From contig OX327683.1 of NCBI GenBank assembly GCA_946807835.1, forward strand, positions 32,919,001 through 32,983,000: 64,000 nt of DNA, given 5' to 3'. The stretch's first letter is position 1. Every line of letters begins with the position of its first letter. Below are positions 1 through 11,695 of this stretch, piece after piece. Made by a program: the position numbers and the translations under genes. The notes beneath the pieces were generated by a model. It saw only the letters and a program-made list of their open reading frames with translations, made no database searches and was not told where the DNA came from. The stretch comes from Ailanthus altissimus. Taxonomy: Eukaryota; Streptophyta; Magnoliopsida; Sapindales; Simaroubaceae.

Positions 1-2469
1 TATTGACCCAAATATGCATGTTTACGCGACTTGAGATTACTTCAAAACATGTAAGTTGTAGCACAATATAAGTTGAACTTGTACATATTTTTTAATATGT
101 AATGTCTTAATATTTTCTTGATTGAGATGTATGCTCATCTTTCTCTTTCTAAGTTGTACAATCAGATTTCATCTCAAGTCTTTTGACTATAAGCTTTGAT
201 TACACAGTATTTATGATTTAATAGTAGAAAAATCTGAAATTTTGATCATCTCTTTGCCAATAAATTACTTCAAGCTCTTTACAACTCCGGGCCTGCTTCC
301 AAGTAGTTTGAGAGTGTGAAACCGAAGCATAGTTATTACACGCAATCTGCCTAAGTGCCGAATAACTATCGGCAATAAAACACTTACATCGCGTAAAACT
401 TGAACATGGGCGTTGAATTGGATAGTTTACTTGAATATCGTGTATGACCATCATCACTTACCCATCAGTATTTCCCTTCAATGTTTATCTATAATGGTAC
501 TAAGAAACCAATAAATAAAGAAGCAGAAAGGCTAGGTGGAGTAGGATAGCAGTGTTACATTTATAACATCATTGCGTACAAATTACAGCACAGTAGATGG
601 GAATGGCACGTGCAGAGCAAAACGTGAAATCCGGGTGAGGGCACGCAACAGAAGCATTCAAATAAAACTTGGAAGCTATTTTGTGGGGAAGACCAGCGTC
701 AAAATCAAGTATAATTACCCACTATGAATATACTCACTAAATATGCCCAAGAACAAGTGGACAACCCTAATCAGAGGTAAACACTCCAACACAGCTACAG
801 CACATAATGTGTATCATAATCATAGATTACAAATCATACACCAAAAGCCAACATTCCTTTTCTCCCAAAATAATAGCCTACGGGAGCTTGGTTTACCAAA
901 ACTATGGGTGCCAAATTGTAGACCAGAGGTTTCAGCAGCAAAATAACCAGTGATTTAGCCCCCAACATATATGTGGATGTTTGCACAGCAATCTCAAAAC
1001 TACTGCTGACAAGTTCAGTCACCTAATGATCTATATATTTACATTAAGAGCATCCCAAAAAGGACTTCTCTTGGCTTTAAAATTAACTCCATCACCATGG
1101 CAAATCAAAAGGACAGCCAGTATGAGCCCCACAAAAAATGCACCTTTTGTTAGGTTTGCAACCTTTTTCCCAGTAGGATGCTCCGCATGTCAGTTCATCT
1201 TGCAGCAGATACAGATTTAGATCCTGAATAAACACCAAACATATGATCAAGGCTAGCTGCAGGACTAAGAACAAAATTAAATCATATGACTGACTATTTA
1301 ATCAAATCATACTATTGGTAGTATATTAAAACACTAATATTTCTCAGGCTCAAGTAAAGAATGAATGAAAAGATGAGGTCCCTGTTAAAGAATAGCGCCA
1401 AAGAGACAGGTGAGAACATCATAATCTATGACAATCAACAAGCAAAGCCTATCCAAAATTAAGAGCTTAAACAAGAAGCACAACGGAGGGAAAAGCAATG
1501 CAACAACAAATAAGTCATGTGATCCCTAGCCCCTGCACTTTCCGTTCTCTCCTTCCAAGGCAATGAAATAATGCCAAAAAAAAAAAAGAAAATGCAACAT
1601 TTAGCATCCCATTAAATGGACTCACTTGTCCAACAGCAGACCTATAGACATCACTCATCATGCCCTGTTCCATTTATAATGTTGGCGCAAGGCAGAGGGA
1701 AAGGAACACCAACATTGCCAATGACAAATCTAACAAACAAAAACAAACTGAAAAACATTATTTGCATTGTAGAAACAGTTATATTTGGGGTCTTATTTAG
1801 AATTACTAATCTATCAGAGAAGGCACTTCCAGACCTATCTATCCTGCAGTTATTTCACCCTGCAATCAACCAACGAGATGCAACACCATTTCAATACAAC
1901 TGGCCCAAGTGATGCTAGTAAATGTTTTCATTGCCCAATCCCAATGTTTGTTTAGGAGGCTCGGAGACAAAAGTACCTCTTTCTGACAAGGTAGTTTCAA
2001 TCTCGGGAAACCTTAAAATTTCAAACTTTAAAAATACATAGCTTTGAATATGTTGCAAGGGATTGCAACCAGACAGACATCATCTGGAAAATTATACTGA
2101 CTAACCATTTCACATCTAAAGATATTTGGACAACCACATTGCATTTCATTTCATTTGCATATAAACGTATTTTGAACATTATACTGACTAGCCATTTCAC
2201 ATCTAGATATATTTGGAAAGCTGCATTGCATTTCATTTGCAAATGCCATACCAACAAGTTTTGCTAATTAAGAAAAATAAAAATAAAAAGATGAACAAAC
2301 AATTGAATAAAGAAATGAACTCAGGGCTTGATGGCCAAATAATCTGCTTTCCAAAAGAGCAACTTATATCCAAGAGCTCCCTGGAGTCACACTCATTACT
2401 AGAAGTTAAAACTTGGAAGCAGCCATCTTTAACCTTTTAGCCATATCCTATTATCCCCCAGAAACACCC
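1..2469. other. Downstream flank of SUVR2, no gene recognised
   Basis: This stretch follows the SUVR2 stop codon on the minus strand and should hold its 3' UTR, but no polyadenylation site could be fixed. A 79-codon open frame at 218-457 (minus) has somewhat higher GC than its surroundings and contains a good splice-donor-like GTAAGT; it matches no family I recognise and could be an exon of a neighbouring gene or chance. The other frames here look random. A short imperfect direct repeat lies at 2091-2245. Confidence 0.4.
2091..2245. repeat. Imperfect direct repeat, two copies
   Basis: Two copies of a segment beginning TTATACTGACTA and ending TTGCATTTCATTT follow each other with a period of roughly 88-90 bases and a few mismatches. 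It lies downstream of the SUVR2 stop codon, probably in its 3' transcribed region. It looks like a simple local duplication with no coding content. Confidence 0.7.
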
Positions 2470-5400
2470 TCATGGAGAAGATTCTTCATGATTATACTTG
2501 AGGTCTAACCCTGAACACTCTTCTCCGGCAACTGCAGAGTCTCCATTCATAGGTTAATCTAAAACTCTCGTGAACGTGCTGAAATTTCTCCAAGTTCAGG
2601 AGCAACAGATTTTGATCCAAGATGAGAGAAAATGTGGATAATGCAGACCACCACCAAGATTGCGAAACTAGGTTCACCTTACCAGTTTGACAAACACAAT
2701 AGTAAACCAACAAAGATAGCCGCTTAAAACAAATTTGGAACAAGCAGAAAGATCAACTAAGTGACAAGTAAACTACACTAGGTTAGTTTTAAGGCCTCAA
2801 AGCTGAAATTTCATATCTCAAAACCTACTAACCTTACAACATACAAGGTAACCTTTCAAAAGCTAAAAGTGTATCCGTGCAACAAATTACTGGTTCACAT
2901 GCATATGAATGCAAATGAGACATGCATAAAACTCTGCAAAAAGCACATTAAAAAAAATAAGGAACGATAAAAAGTACTTACTACTTGAACGTTTCATATT
3001 CCTGCAAAATTTACTGCCACATTGACAGCGGAATGATTTCAGTAGATGATCATGGTCATCAAAGTCAATACCATAATCCTGCAGACATATTCCGTATGCC
3101 ATCTTAATATAGAACAAATTAAATTTTCATGAGATAATTATACAAAGTAAAAAATTATAAGCATTAAATAAATTGATATGCAATTTTTCTCTGACATTCA
3201 AGAAGGGGGATATGGCAGTGACAATCTAATGTCAATATATTATCAAAACACAATCATAAGGATGACAACTATGCAGATTAAAATGTAGAGAGCAAGGAAA
3301 AGCTATACTTCATGCAGCCACTGCCTCACCCCAAAATTAAATGAACTCTTGGGTTTTATTGGCTATACTTCATGCAGCCAGGGAAAATCTTGTCTTGATT
3401 TAGCAGTCCTCAGCCACTGCTCAAGCTTATTCAGTCTAGACTACGATCGGCATCAGATTGAATTTACATTTTTTAAAGAATGCAGCTCAGTACTCCCAAA
3501 TCAGAAAATAAAAAATAAATGAAATGGACTATTTAGCAGAAGAGTGTGAAAGAAACCTGAGGCGCAGTACATTTATAGAGTACAATCACTTTGTGCTTGA
3601 TGGGTGTAAATTGCATAACAAAGTGAAGAGAGACTATATCAAAGGATAATTATAAATTGTGTTAGATTAAGGAAATATATTAGAAATTAGACACAAATAT
3701 GCCAGAACTCAATTGATTAAATAACCAACTATTACAGCATAAAGAAGCAGAAACTTCTGAATTGTGAGTCAAATTAACTAGATGATATTCAACAAAGATT
3801 TTAATAAATATATCCTTGGCTCTATACAATACAAGTTCTAATCTCTTTCCAGTCCATATATCAACACAGAAACTAGTAATTGAATCAAATGGTAAAGATT
3901 CTCTTTCCAGTCCATGTATCAAAACAGAAACTGGTAATTGAATCAAATGGTAAAGACTGAAAAGTTCATCCTCATAATTCATCAGCATTGCAGCAAATGA
4001 AAAGACAAAGATAATAACAATGATACATGATTCTGTGGCACCCCAAATTTCCTCATTCAAGGGAATAAGATGCACAAGAAAATGTCAGACATGATTCAAG
4101 TAACTATCATCTCTTTCTTTTTCAATTTGGAAACCAACAACTATTAACTAATGTATAATAAAAGCAAATCTACTCACCCAAGTTAGCTCTTCCAATGCAT
4201 CTACTTCTCTAGTTGTAAAGAAGGCAAGCTGCATAGAAGCAAATACTCAGAGTTGTATGCAAAAATTGAAACTAGTATCAGCAACAAATGAACAAACAAT
4301 GACGATGCAGGGGAGCTTTTAGGATTTCTTACATGGTAGTAGTGGTGCTCCGGAGTCTCAATTTCAACTGGAATCTCTATCAAGTTTGCATCAAAGCACC
4401 TAGGGAAACCAAAAAAAGGCAAAAGTGAGAGAGTTTAGCTATTCAGCAAATGAAAGCCATACAACATAACTACTGCCTTATTCCATCATATTTTGCAGGC
4501 TTGGTGGCCTAAACATACCCTAGTCCTAATTCCAAGCAATATTACCTTCTCATCATACAATAATACATAACATAGTATACAATACCCCATTAACAACAAT
4601 GAAGTTAACGATTCATTGTACTCATCAAATAAATTATGGAAACCCTTAAATAATAGTTTTATATGTGAAATTTTTTAAGAAGAAAAACACAAAAGCCACA
4701 AGAATACACACAGTATTAAGTTATAATTAGAAATTACCTATGATTTAAAAACCTAGCAACATTCCCATAACATGTGGCATCCAAACAGAGTGTTTCTTCA
4801 TCTTTTGAAATTCCTTCGGAGACCCAAAATGCATCCAGTAGAATTGGACAGTTACTTTTCCCAGTGTGCCTCTCGTAAAACTCCACAATGGTCAATATTT
4901 CACCAACAAATTCACATACAAAAGCACCCTTTTGCAGCTTCTCTAGAGTTCTGACTCCCCATCCTTTTCCATCAGGTGTTAAAAACACCTAGTTTATATA
5001 GATTATTAGCAGAGGAAAATACAAGAGAACAATATTATAAATAAAAAAAGAATGTTATAAAAGCACATATAGATGGTAAATGATAATTGAATGCATGCGT
5101 TGATCAAAAGAACCCAATTATGAGCAATTCATGAAACATTTTGGACAACTTTTAGCAGTTACTAACAGTGAAAATGAAAATATAGCACAAACATCAACTA
5201 GACCAAAGCTTTAATAAGATAGGGATATAGTTTACCTGCAGTTTGCAACTTATACCACGCTGCACCACACGATTGCCACACTGTTTATAGCAACCACATT
5301 TGCTCCAACACTCCTTAATAATGTTTCTCTTCAAGTGGCCCTTACAAGGTTCCAAGATACCTTCATTCCTTGATCTTTCAAGAGGGCAATCTCTACAATT

Positions 5401-7913
5401 CAGAAGTTGTTGCTGTTGGGGGTCATGAGTCATTGAGATACACTCTTTTAAGAACTCTTCCTCAAGAAGGCCTTCTGATGTGTACACAAATCTCCCAGTT
5501 TCACGTGCACAAGGACAGGCTATGGCTGATGGCAAACAATTTCCAAAACAAGCAGAACAACAATTTTCAGCGCCAATCCGGGAAAGACAGAAATTCACAC
5601 AAGCATTTTGGAAAACCAAGTTGTGTGGTATATAAAAGAAGAATGGTGGGCATTCATTGCTGAATTCATTAACCCATTGTATTTGGACTCGCTCCTCTCC
5701 TTTGGTTATGTCATTAACATCATTTATAGCCCTTAACTCTGCAGGAGTTAGTCTACACAATGGAACAGGCACCATACTGCATGAACTTGAAAGATCGGGG
5801 TCTTTTAGTTCCTTTCCCTTACCACTTTCAGTCGCACCATTTGCATTTACTTCCCCACTGGCTCCTACATGATCATCCAGACCATTTAAAGACTGGAACA
5901 GCCTAGGAATTTGAGGTGGAGCCTCGTTGGCGAAGCACCATTTATCAACAAATCCATCAAGAATACCAGACGGCATGAACATGCTTTCTTTACTGCCCCC
6001 AACAAGAAAAGCATCTTGAGCTGTAGATTTCTTCAATGGATCAATAGTTGGTATCACGCTCCTCAAGTCTTCCTGCGATTCAGTAGATGGATTAGAAGCC
6101 AATTCCAAGAAGCAGTCACAGATATCTTTCAACAGATTCATGACAGAAAAACTTGGGTCAATGATCTTATATGATCGAAGGCACCTCTCCTCCATCATCT
6201 CTTTTAGTTCATCTAGACTAGGCATATGGAAATTTGGCCTTCCAAGATCAGAGTTGCAGCTCAGAGAAATCTTCACCTCTCCCATGGGTGAGGAGGCAAT
6301 CTCCAAGCTATGAGGAGATTGCTCAGTGATGCTAGCAAGCTCACAGTTGGACCGCCCCTCGGTCAATGTAGCTAGAAGGCCATCAGCTCTACATCCTCCC
6401 TCTACGTGTTGGGAAGCAGGAGACTCCTGACAAACTGGTTCTCGCACTGAACCATTCCCAGATGATGAATCTCCTTTGCTTAATGAATCTATCAAATTAA
6501 ACCAAACCTAAAATGTTAGAAAGCATAAATTAATATTTTAATCAAGCCATTGTGACAGCACTACAGCTCTAATTTGACCGATTGTCATGCACATTTCAAC
6601 GTATCATTCATGTTTTCAATGGAACACAATCAATTAGAAAATAACTATCAACACATAAGCACATCATTAAGTAGACCAATTTGTCTCAACACATCTACAT
6701 ATATCATAATTGATGAATTAAAACCTTCATTAATGTATTTTCATTCCAGATATGACAAATCTCCTTTTAAAAGACAACTGGTGACATTAATATCAAAATG
6801 CATGTATGGGAATATAAGGTGTTCACTTAATGGATAAGCTAGTTGAACTACAACCTAGAAATTCAGGTAACCAGAAACAAAGAGAACAAAACTAAACAGT
6901 ATAAATATCAGACTGGTTCAATAATACAAAGAAATTAATGCTAAAAAGTAAATAGAATAAAAGGTTCTTGTAGCAAATCTGGGTATCAATCATACATGGA
7001 CTGATCACTGCAATAGGAGCCTCATACTGTTGTGTGCTATCTGTAAACATGTCATCTGTAAATGGTTCATCTTTGGGCCTGATCAATGCATGAATTGTAG
7101 GCACGTGCTTAGGCAAAGAAAGAATTCCTGGTTCAGCTGTCGGCTCTCTAATGCGCACTGAATGAGATGTTCTCTCAGAATTACATTGGTTCTCTGAGGA
7201 AACTTGAGGTAAAAGAGGTTCCTTCCCTTTGGATCCACTACGCTGGATTTCAGGCCTTACATTTCCAGCATTAAATTGAGGAGACTTTGCCTTGTTCGGT
7301 GACTGCTGCTGGGAAGAACTGGCAGGTAGTTTGTCCTCTTCCACTTTTGGCCTTTTTAACAAAGCTCCAGGGCTGGAGTTGCTGGGAGAAGGTGGGACTA
7401 CAGCTTGTTGGCCTCTCCGCAGCCGCTTTAATGGGCGTAAAGGCTCATCATTGGTAAGAGACTCTTCCTCAAAATTTTCCTCCTCCTAGTCAAAATAATC
7501 AAAATGCATGAAAGACTAAAACAAAAACCAGAACCTAAAGCGCTAACAAAAAGCAAGAGAAGTGGACTGCATACATCAAATTTTTTTGGCTTCTTATGTT
7601 CTGACACCTGATTTAAATAAAGATGAAAGAAACATAGTTAGACAAACATACTAAATTAGGGAGGAAAGAAGAGGAGAAAAAAATAAATATCATAAACTAA
7701 ACCATGAGAGGAAAAGAAGGGCAAATGGACCTTAGCATCCTCTTCATCGAAAATGGCATCAGCAAGAACTCTATAATTTTCTTCTTCTATGAGCTCCCAA
7801 TTTTTTTCATACAATTTCAGAAGCTTTTTTAGTACTGGTTTCACTTTGTTTTCATTAATTCCAATAGCCTTCATAGCCTTAAAAGCCTTTGTAACTCTGG
7901 GATCAGGTGCCAT
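2470..7913 (-). CDS. SUVR2: SUVR2-type SET-domain protein (histone-lysine methyltransferase family)
   Basis: Nine coding exons, in transcript order: 7913-7731, 7607-7575, 7485-6996, 6488-5236, 4988-4738, 4399-4333, 4228-4178, 3078-2982, 2531-2470. All introns are GT-AG, phases agree, and the total is 2487 nt (828 aa). Residues 1-61 form the WIYLD domain typical of SUVR1/2/4. A basic KRLRRG patch follows in exon 3, then a Ser-rich linker. The cysteine-rich pre-SET lies at about 540-653 and SET at about 654-780, with NHRC at 735-738 and ELTWDY near the end. The post-SET cysteines are C794, C796 and C801. Length and motifs fit SUVR1/SUVR2 better than the shorter SUVR4. In Arabidopsis, SUVR2 is nuclear and acts in RNA-directed and other transcriptional silencing with SNF2-type remodellers; enzymatic activity is doubtful, so activity here is not inferred. 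The last exon (20 codons plus stop) is the least certain part. Three non-coding 5' exons lie upstream. Confidence 0.93.
3843..3958. repeat. 58-bp tandem duplication in a SUVR2 intron
   Basis: Two adjacent copies (3843-3900 and 3901-3958) start with CTCTTTCCAGTCCAT and differ at only a few bases. They lie in the long intron between the SET exon ending at 4178 and the post-SET exon starting at 3078. The high identity suggests a recent slippage or unequal-exchange event. Confidence 0.85.
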
Positions 7914-9065
7914 AACAGATTACGAACTACGAGCTTCAGCTATAGGCTCCTAAAGATCAAATTATCGACAATTTCACACAGTTGTGAGTAAAAGCAGACA
8001 ATATTTGTCTTTCAATATAAACAAAAGCACAAAGGATGTTAGAAAAGAAATGGAAACAACAGAAATAGAAAAAAATAAAAGATACAGCAAGTTAATCCCT
8101 GTTATTTTCTTACGTAATAAAAATCATTGCTAACTTGGGCAAGAAAAATTGTAAGTTAATTAGTTAATACATGGAGCTAAGTGATCCACCTCAAGTTCTC
8201 AGTACATGAGGAAGACTTTCTAGTTCTAAAATATTCAAGTTTTTTGTGAGTAACTTGCTATGCAAACAAACTTTGTTTATTATAAGGATAAAACAGATAG
8301 TTTCCACTATAGTGGCACCAAAAAATATAAACAGCAATAAATTGAGGTTTCTAAATAAAAATAAAAAAATACTCCAAGAATAAACCACAAGTTTGCATTA
8401 ATAAGCTAAACACATGCAAGAACAAGAAGCCAATTTAAGTTTAAAAAATAATTACTTTAAAAATAAAAAACTATAATAAGTTAATAACATAAAAAGAAAA
8501 AGATTTTTGACTTTTTATCTTTTTCATTTAACATTTTTTTTTTGGCAACCAAAACAACAGCAATTTACAATCACTATAATACCGCAGTATTACTAAGTAA
8601 TTTTTTTATTAAAAAAATAAAATGAAAAATGAGAAACATAACAAAGCCCTAGCTTTAAACAACCATTTCACTGTAAGAATAAGGGTACCACAGCCACATT
8701 GTTTTTTTGTTTCTCAACAACCAAGCTTAGACAAAGCGAGAATATCAGTCTTTTAGAAAGCAAGAAGTAAAATGGCTTACCAAGAAGAAAAAGAAGCAAT
8801 CCACCCAAAACGCTGAGACCTGAAATGGTGTACAGAAGCGAAGGACTATCTGCAGCACTGTAACAAAACCCGAAAGGGCGATTTCAGAAACAAAAATCAA
8901 AATTAAAACTGTATTTCATCGCAAAAAAGGTCGATCAGAGAAAGTGGAAACAAAGATTTTGAGTTTTTCTGAAACGAGATTACTAATTACCTGCTGCATT
9001 TGGAAAGCGAGCAGAAAAGTGAGGTGATGAATTGAATTGAATTGAATTGAACTGAGCGTGTAAAA
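7914..9065 (-). promoter_or_regulatory. SUVR2: SUVR2 5' UTR exons and promoter-proximal region
   Basis: On the minus strand three non-coding exons can be inferred. The first starts near 9060 and ends at 8991 before a GTAATT donor. The second runs 8849-8781, bounded by a TGCAG acceptor and a GTAAGCC donor. The third runs from 7949 into the ATG at 7913, after a TTTAG acceptor. No upstream ATG was seen in the second exon. A short GAATT pentanucleotide array sits at about 9031-9052. The transcription start is estimated from where similarity to a plain 5' leader ends, not measured. This segment is the part that is duplicated at 11696-12720. Confidence 0.65.
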
Positions 9066-9434
9066 TATCGAATAGGGCACTGAGCACTGAGACACTGGTT
9101 TAACTTCTAATAAGCCTATAAATAAAATAAAAAATACAATTGGGGCCTGATGTTTTGATTTGGGAGACTGAATTTTGAGTTGTGAAGTTCAAATTGTGCT
9201 GTCAGCGGCCACACGCTCAGGAAGGCGCGTGGGAGCGAGTGTTTAGCTGCAAGGAGTTGGTGGGACCCTTCTTTCACTTCTTCGATTGTACCGCTGCTTT
9301 ACTTAATTATTTTTGCATAATAATTTTTTTTTTAAATATAGAAAAAATAGTATTGGGAAGAAAGGAGCTAAATGATTTTTATAATTGTTAAAATTAATGT
9401 GCAAAATGATAAAAATAAAAAATTATCTTTTTTA

Positions 9435-9605
9435 ACTCAACATTAATCAATATCGATTAATGATTAGTCAATGCTAGTTAATAGTCCGTCAATAATTGGT
9501 CAGTGTTGGTCAATAGTCAATCAAACACCTATCAAAGGTCGGTCAACAGCCGCTCAATAGTCGTCGATCAACGGTGATCAATGATGGTCGATGCCGGTTA
9601 GTGTC
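9435..9605. repeat. Degenerate minisatellite of a GGTCAATAGTC-like motif
   Basis: A run of roughly 10-15 base units built around GTCAATA, GGTCAAT and their variants (TTAATAGTCCG, TCAACGGTGATC) repeats many times with heavy drift. A counterpart lies in copy 2 at about 12890-13085. It sits just upstream of the SUVR2 promoter in unit 1. It has no coding frame. Confidence 0.65.
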
Positions 9606-9675
9606 TCATTTCTTAAATAGTTAATTAAGAACAATATTCTTAATAAATTTTTAATCACATATATAAATAAAAACT

Positions 9676-9745
9676 TTAAGTGGTTTAGTTGGTTAAAATA
9701 TTTATTATTATATTAGAGGTCATATGTTCGAATCTCACTTTGAAC
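9676..9745 (+). repeat. tRNA-derived SINE-like head
   Basis: TGGTTTAGTTGG at 9681-9692 fits the polymerase III A-box consensus at every defined position. TGTTCGAATCT at 9725-9735 matches the B box at 9 of 11 positions. Their 44-bp spacing is that of a tRNA gene. No tRNA cloverleaf with a clean acceptor stem is seen, so a plant SINE head or degenerate tRNA relic is more likely than a working tRNA. A decayed counterpart may exist in copy 2 near 13150-13185. Confidence 0.5.
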
Positions 9746-9749
9746 ATTT

Positions 9750-10320
9750 AAAATTGTATTATTATAACCATAAATAAGGCATAATAGTAATTTCACTAGT
9801 TGGCTAAAGAGAGCATAAGATAATTTTATTAATTGGCTAAAGGAGAGTATAATGGTAATTTTACCAGTTTTAACAAATGCCGTAAAGGGTGCATAATGGT
9901 ACTTTCACCAATTGACTAAAGGGGAGCATAAATGTAATTTTACCGGTCGACAACAAATTTTCTATTAAAATTAACTGTTTCAGTCATCTAACAAATGTAT
10001 AAATTAAAAATTATAAGGGTCTTTTTTTTTCTCAAATTACCAAAGTTCTTGAACATTTAAATTTTGATTATTTTAACAATAAATGGAGTATAATGGTAAT
10101 TTCACCAGTTGCCTAAAGGGAAGCATAATGGTAATTTCACCAATTTTAACAAATACAGTAAATGGTGCATAATGGTAATTTCATCAATTGGCTAAAGGGG
10201 AGCATAATGGTAATTTTACTAGTTGGCAACAAAATTTTTTTGTTAAAATTAACATTTTCGGTCACGTAACATATCTGTAAATAAAAATTTTAAATTTATA
10301 AGAGTTTATATATATATATA
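9750..10320. repeat. Nested tandem repeat: about 300-bp unit with inner 40-45-bp repeats
   Basis: Two larger units (about 9760-10030 and 10075-10320) each contain several copies of a short segment of the type GGCTAAAGGGGAGCATAATG followed by GTAATTTCACC. Both units end in a similar AAAATTAAC stretch with a GTCA(T/C)(C/G)TAAC motif. Only traces remain in duplication copy 2 near 13190-13260, so either unit 1 expanded or copy 2 lost them. No open frame is present. Confidence 0.7.
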
Positions 10321-11695
10321 TTTTAAAAAATTATTAGAGTTTAGATGTCTTCCAAAAATATGGGTAAGATAAAAAATTTCATCAATTTAGGCTATCATTT
10401 CTTTTACCTTTTGATGTCAATTTCAGCTAGTTTTAAAGGGCGTTTACTTATTTATTTTAAATCAAAGTATGTATAAATTGGATTAGCATTAGATAAGAAT
10501 GGGAACAAATACTAAAGTTAAACACGAAAAATACGTATTTTTTTCAAAAGATAATGTCTGTTACGTTAGAAGAAAGTTATAAAAACTTTTTAATTTTTTT
10601 TATATAACTTGAATATAATTTTAATTCTTAAATTATAAATTATTATTACTATATAATAATTATAATATATTTAAATCTTATGATAGATATGTGAAAGTAG
10701 CAATATTCATGTATTATTATTATATAACAATTATCATATATTATTAATTATAGAGTTATTACTTACCTACTTGCTGCTATATAAAAGATGGGTGGATAAA
10801 ATTAGATTGGATTAGAATTGCTATCGACCAGATAGAAAATCATTGGATTATATGTAGAAAAATATCATGCTTTTTTGTATTATAAAATTAGATTGAATAA
10901 TATAAATAATTTTATTAGTAAAATTATGGAAATATTTAATTATTAGTTTTTATACATTAATAAAAATAATGAAATATTTCATTTCATTTTAATTTAATTA
11001 TTAAATAATTAGATAATTTTTCTTCATAATAACAAATATTTAATTTTTTATATCAAAACTTTCACTAAATTAAAAGTAAATATACCGTCAATCTTTTGTC
11101 ACCTACCACTAATTTAAAATAATATACCATTAATTTATTTTACTAAACTAATAGACAAAGGCGAAAGATGAATTGGACCGGTGAGGGCTCGGTTTCTTGG
11201 ACTCAATTTTTCACGAGAAGCATATTCCCAAAATGATTTTAATCTCAAAGCAAAGAGCAATGAAGTGTGTGAAGTTTCGTTTATCGGCCTATAGGCCAGT
11301 TTCAGAGCGAAGGCAACAGCAAGAATAGAGATGATGCACTTTAGCATTTGGTTAAACCTGTATTCAATTTGTTGGAAACTTGGAATTTTTCAGCAGGAAG
11401 CAGGAAGGCAAAGTTTTGTGTGTCATGCGAAGTCTGTTATTGCATAAGTAAGGTTCATTTATGTCATTAGAACATGTAGTTCTTTGATACCATAACTACT
11501 CACCAATGCAAATGTTTTATTTTTTCCAGCTGACTGGTGGTGTTAAGACAAAATCAACCAGAAGTTATTCAATTCATCATTTTTTTTTCATTACTTTGTT
11601 TCCTTTATTTTCTAATTTCAAACAACGCACTAAATTTTAATTTTCTCCAATATTTTAATAATATGTCTAAAATATTAAAACTAAAACTATCTCTA

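Larger units (their letters stand above)
8102..11695. repeat. Tandem duplication unit 1 (SUVR2 promoter, 5' UTR and upstream DNA)
   Basis: This 3594-bp unit is followed directly by a second copy. The unit start (TTATTTTCTTACG at 8102) matches 11696, and the unit end (CTAAAACTATCTC before 11696) matches the end of copy 2 near 14675. The first about 1.2 kb, covering the non-coding SUVR2 exons and promoter, is very similar between copies. The AT-rich remainder is clearly more diverged and has insertions. The unit also carries a SINE-like tRNA head at 9676 and nested minisatellites at 9750-10320. Confidence 0.9.

Noticed and set aside
2492..2743. 83-codon minus-strand frame as an extra SUVR2 exon
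   Set aside because: Its frame differs from the inferred last exon (2531-2470), and no domain is seen; most of it is intron.
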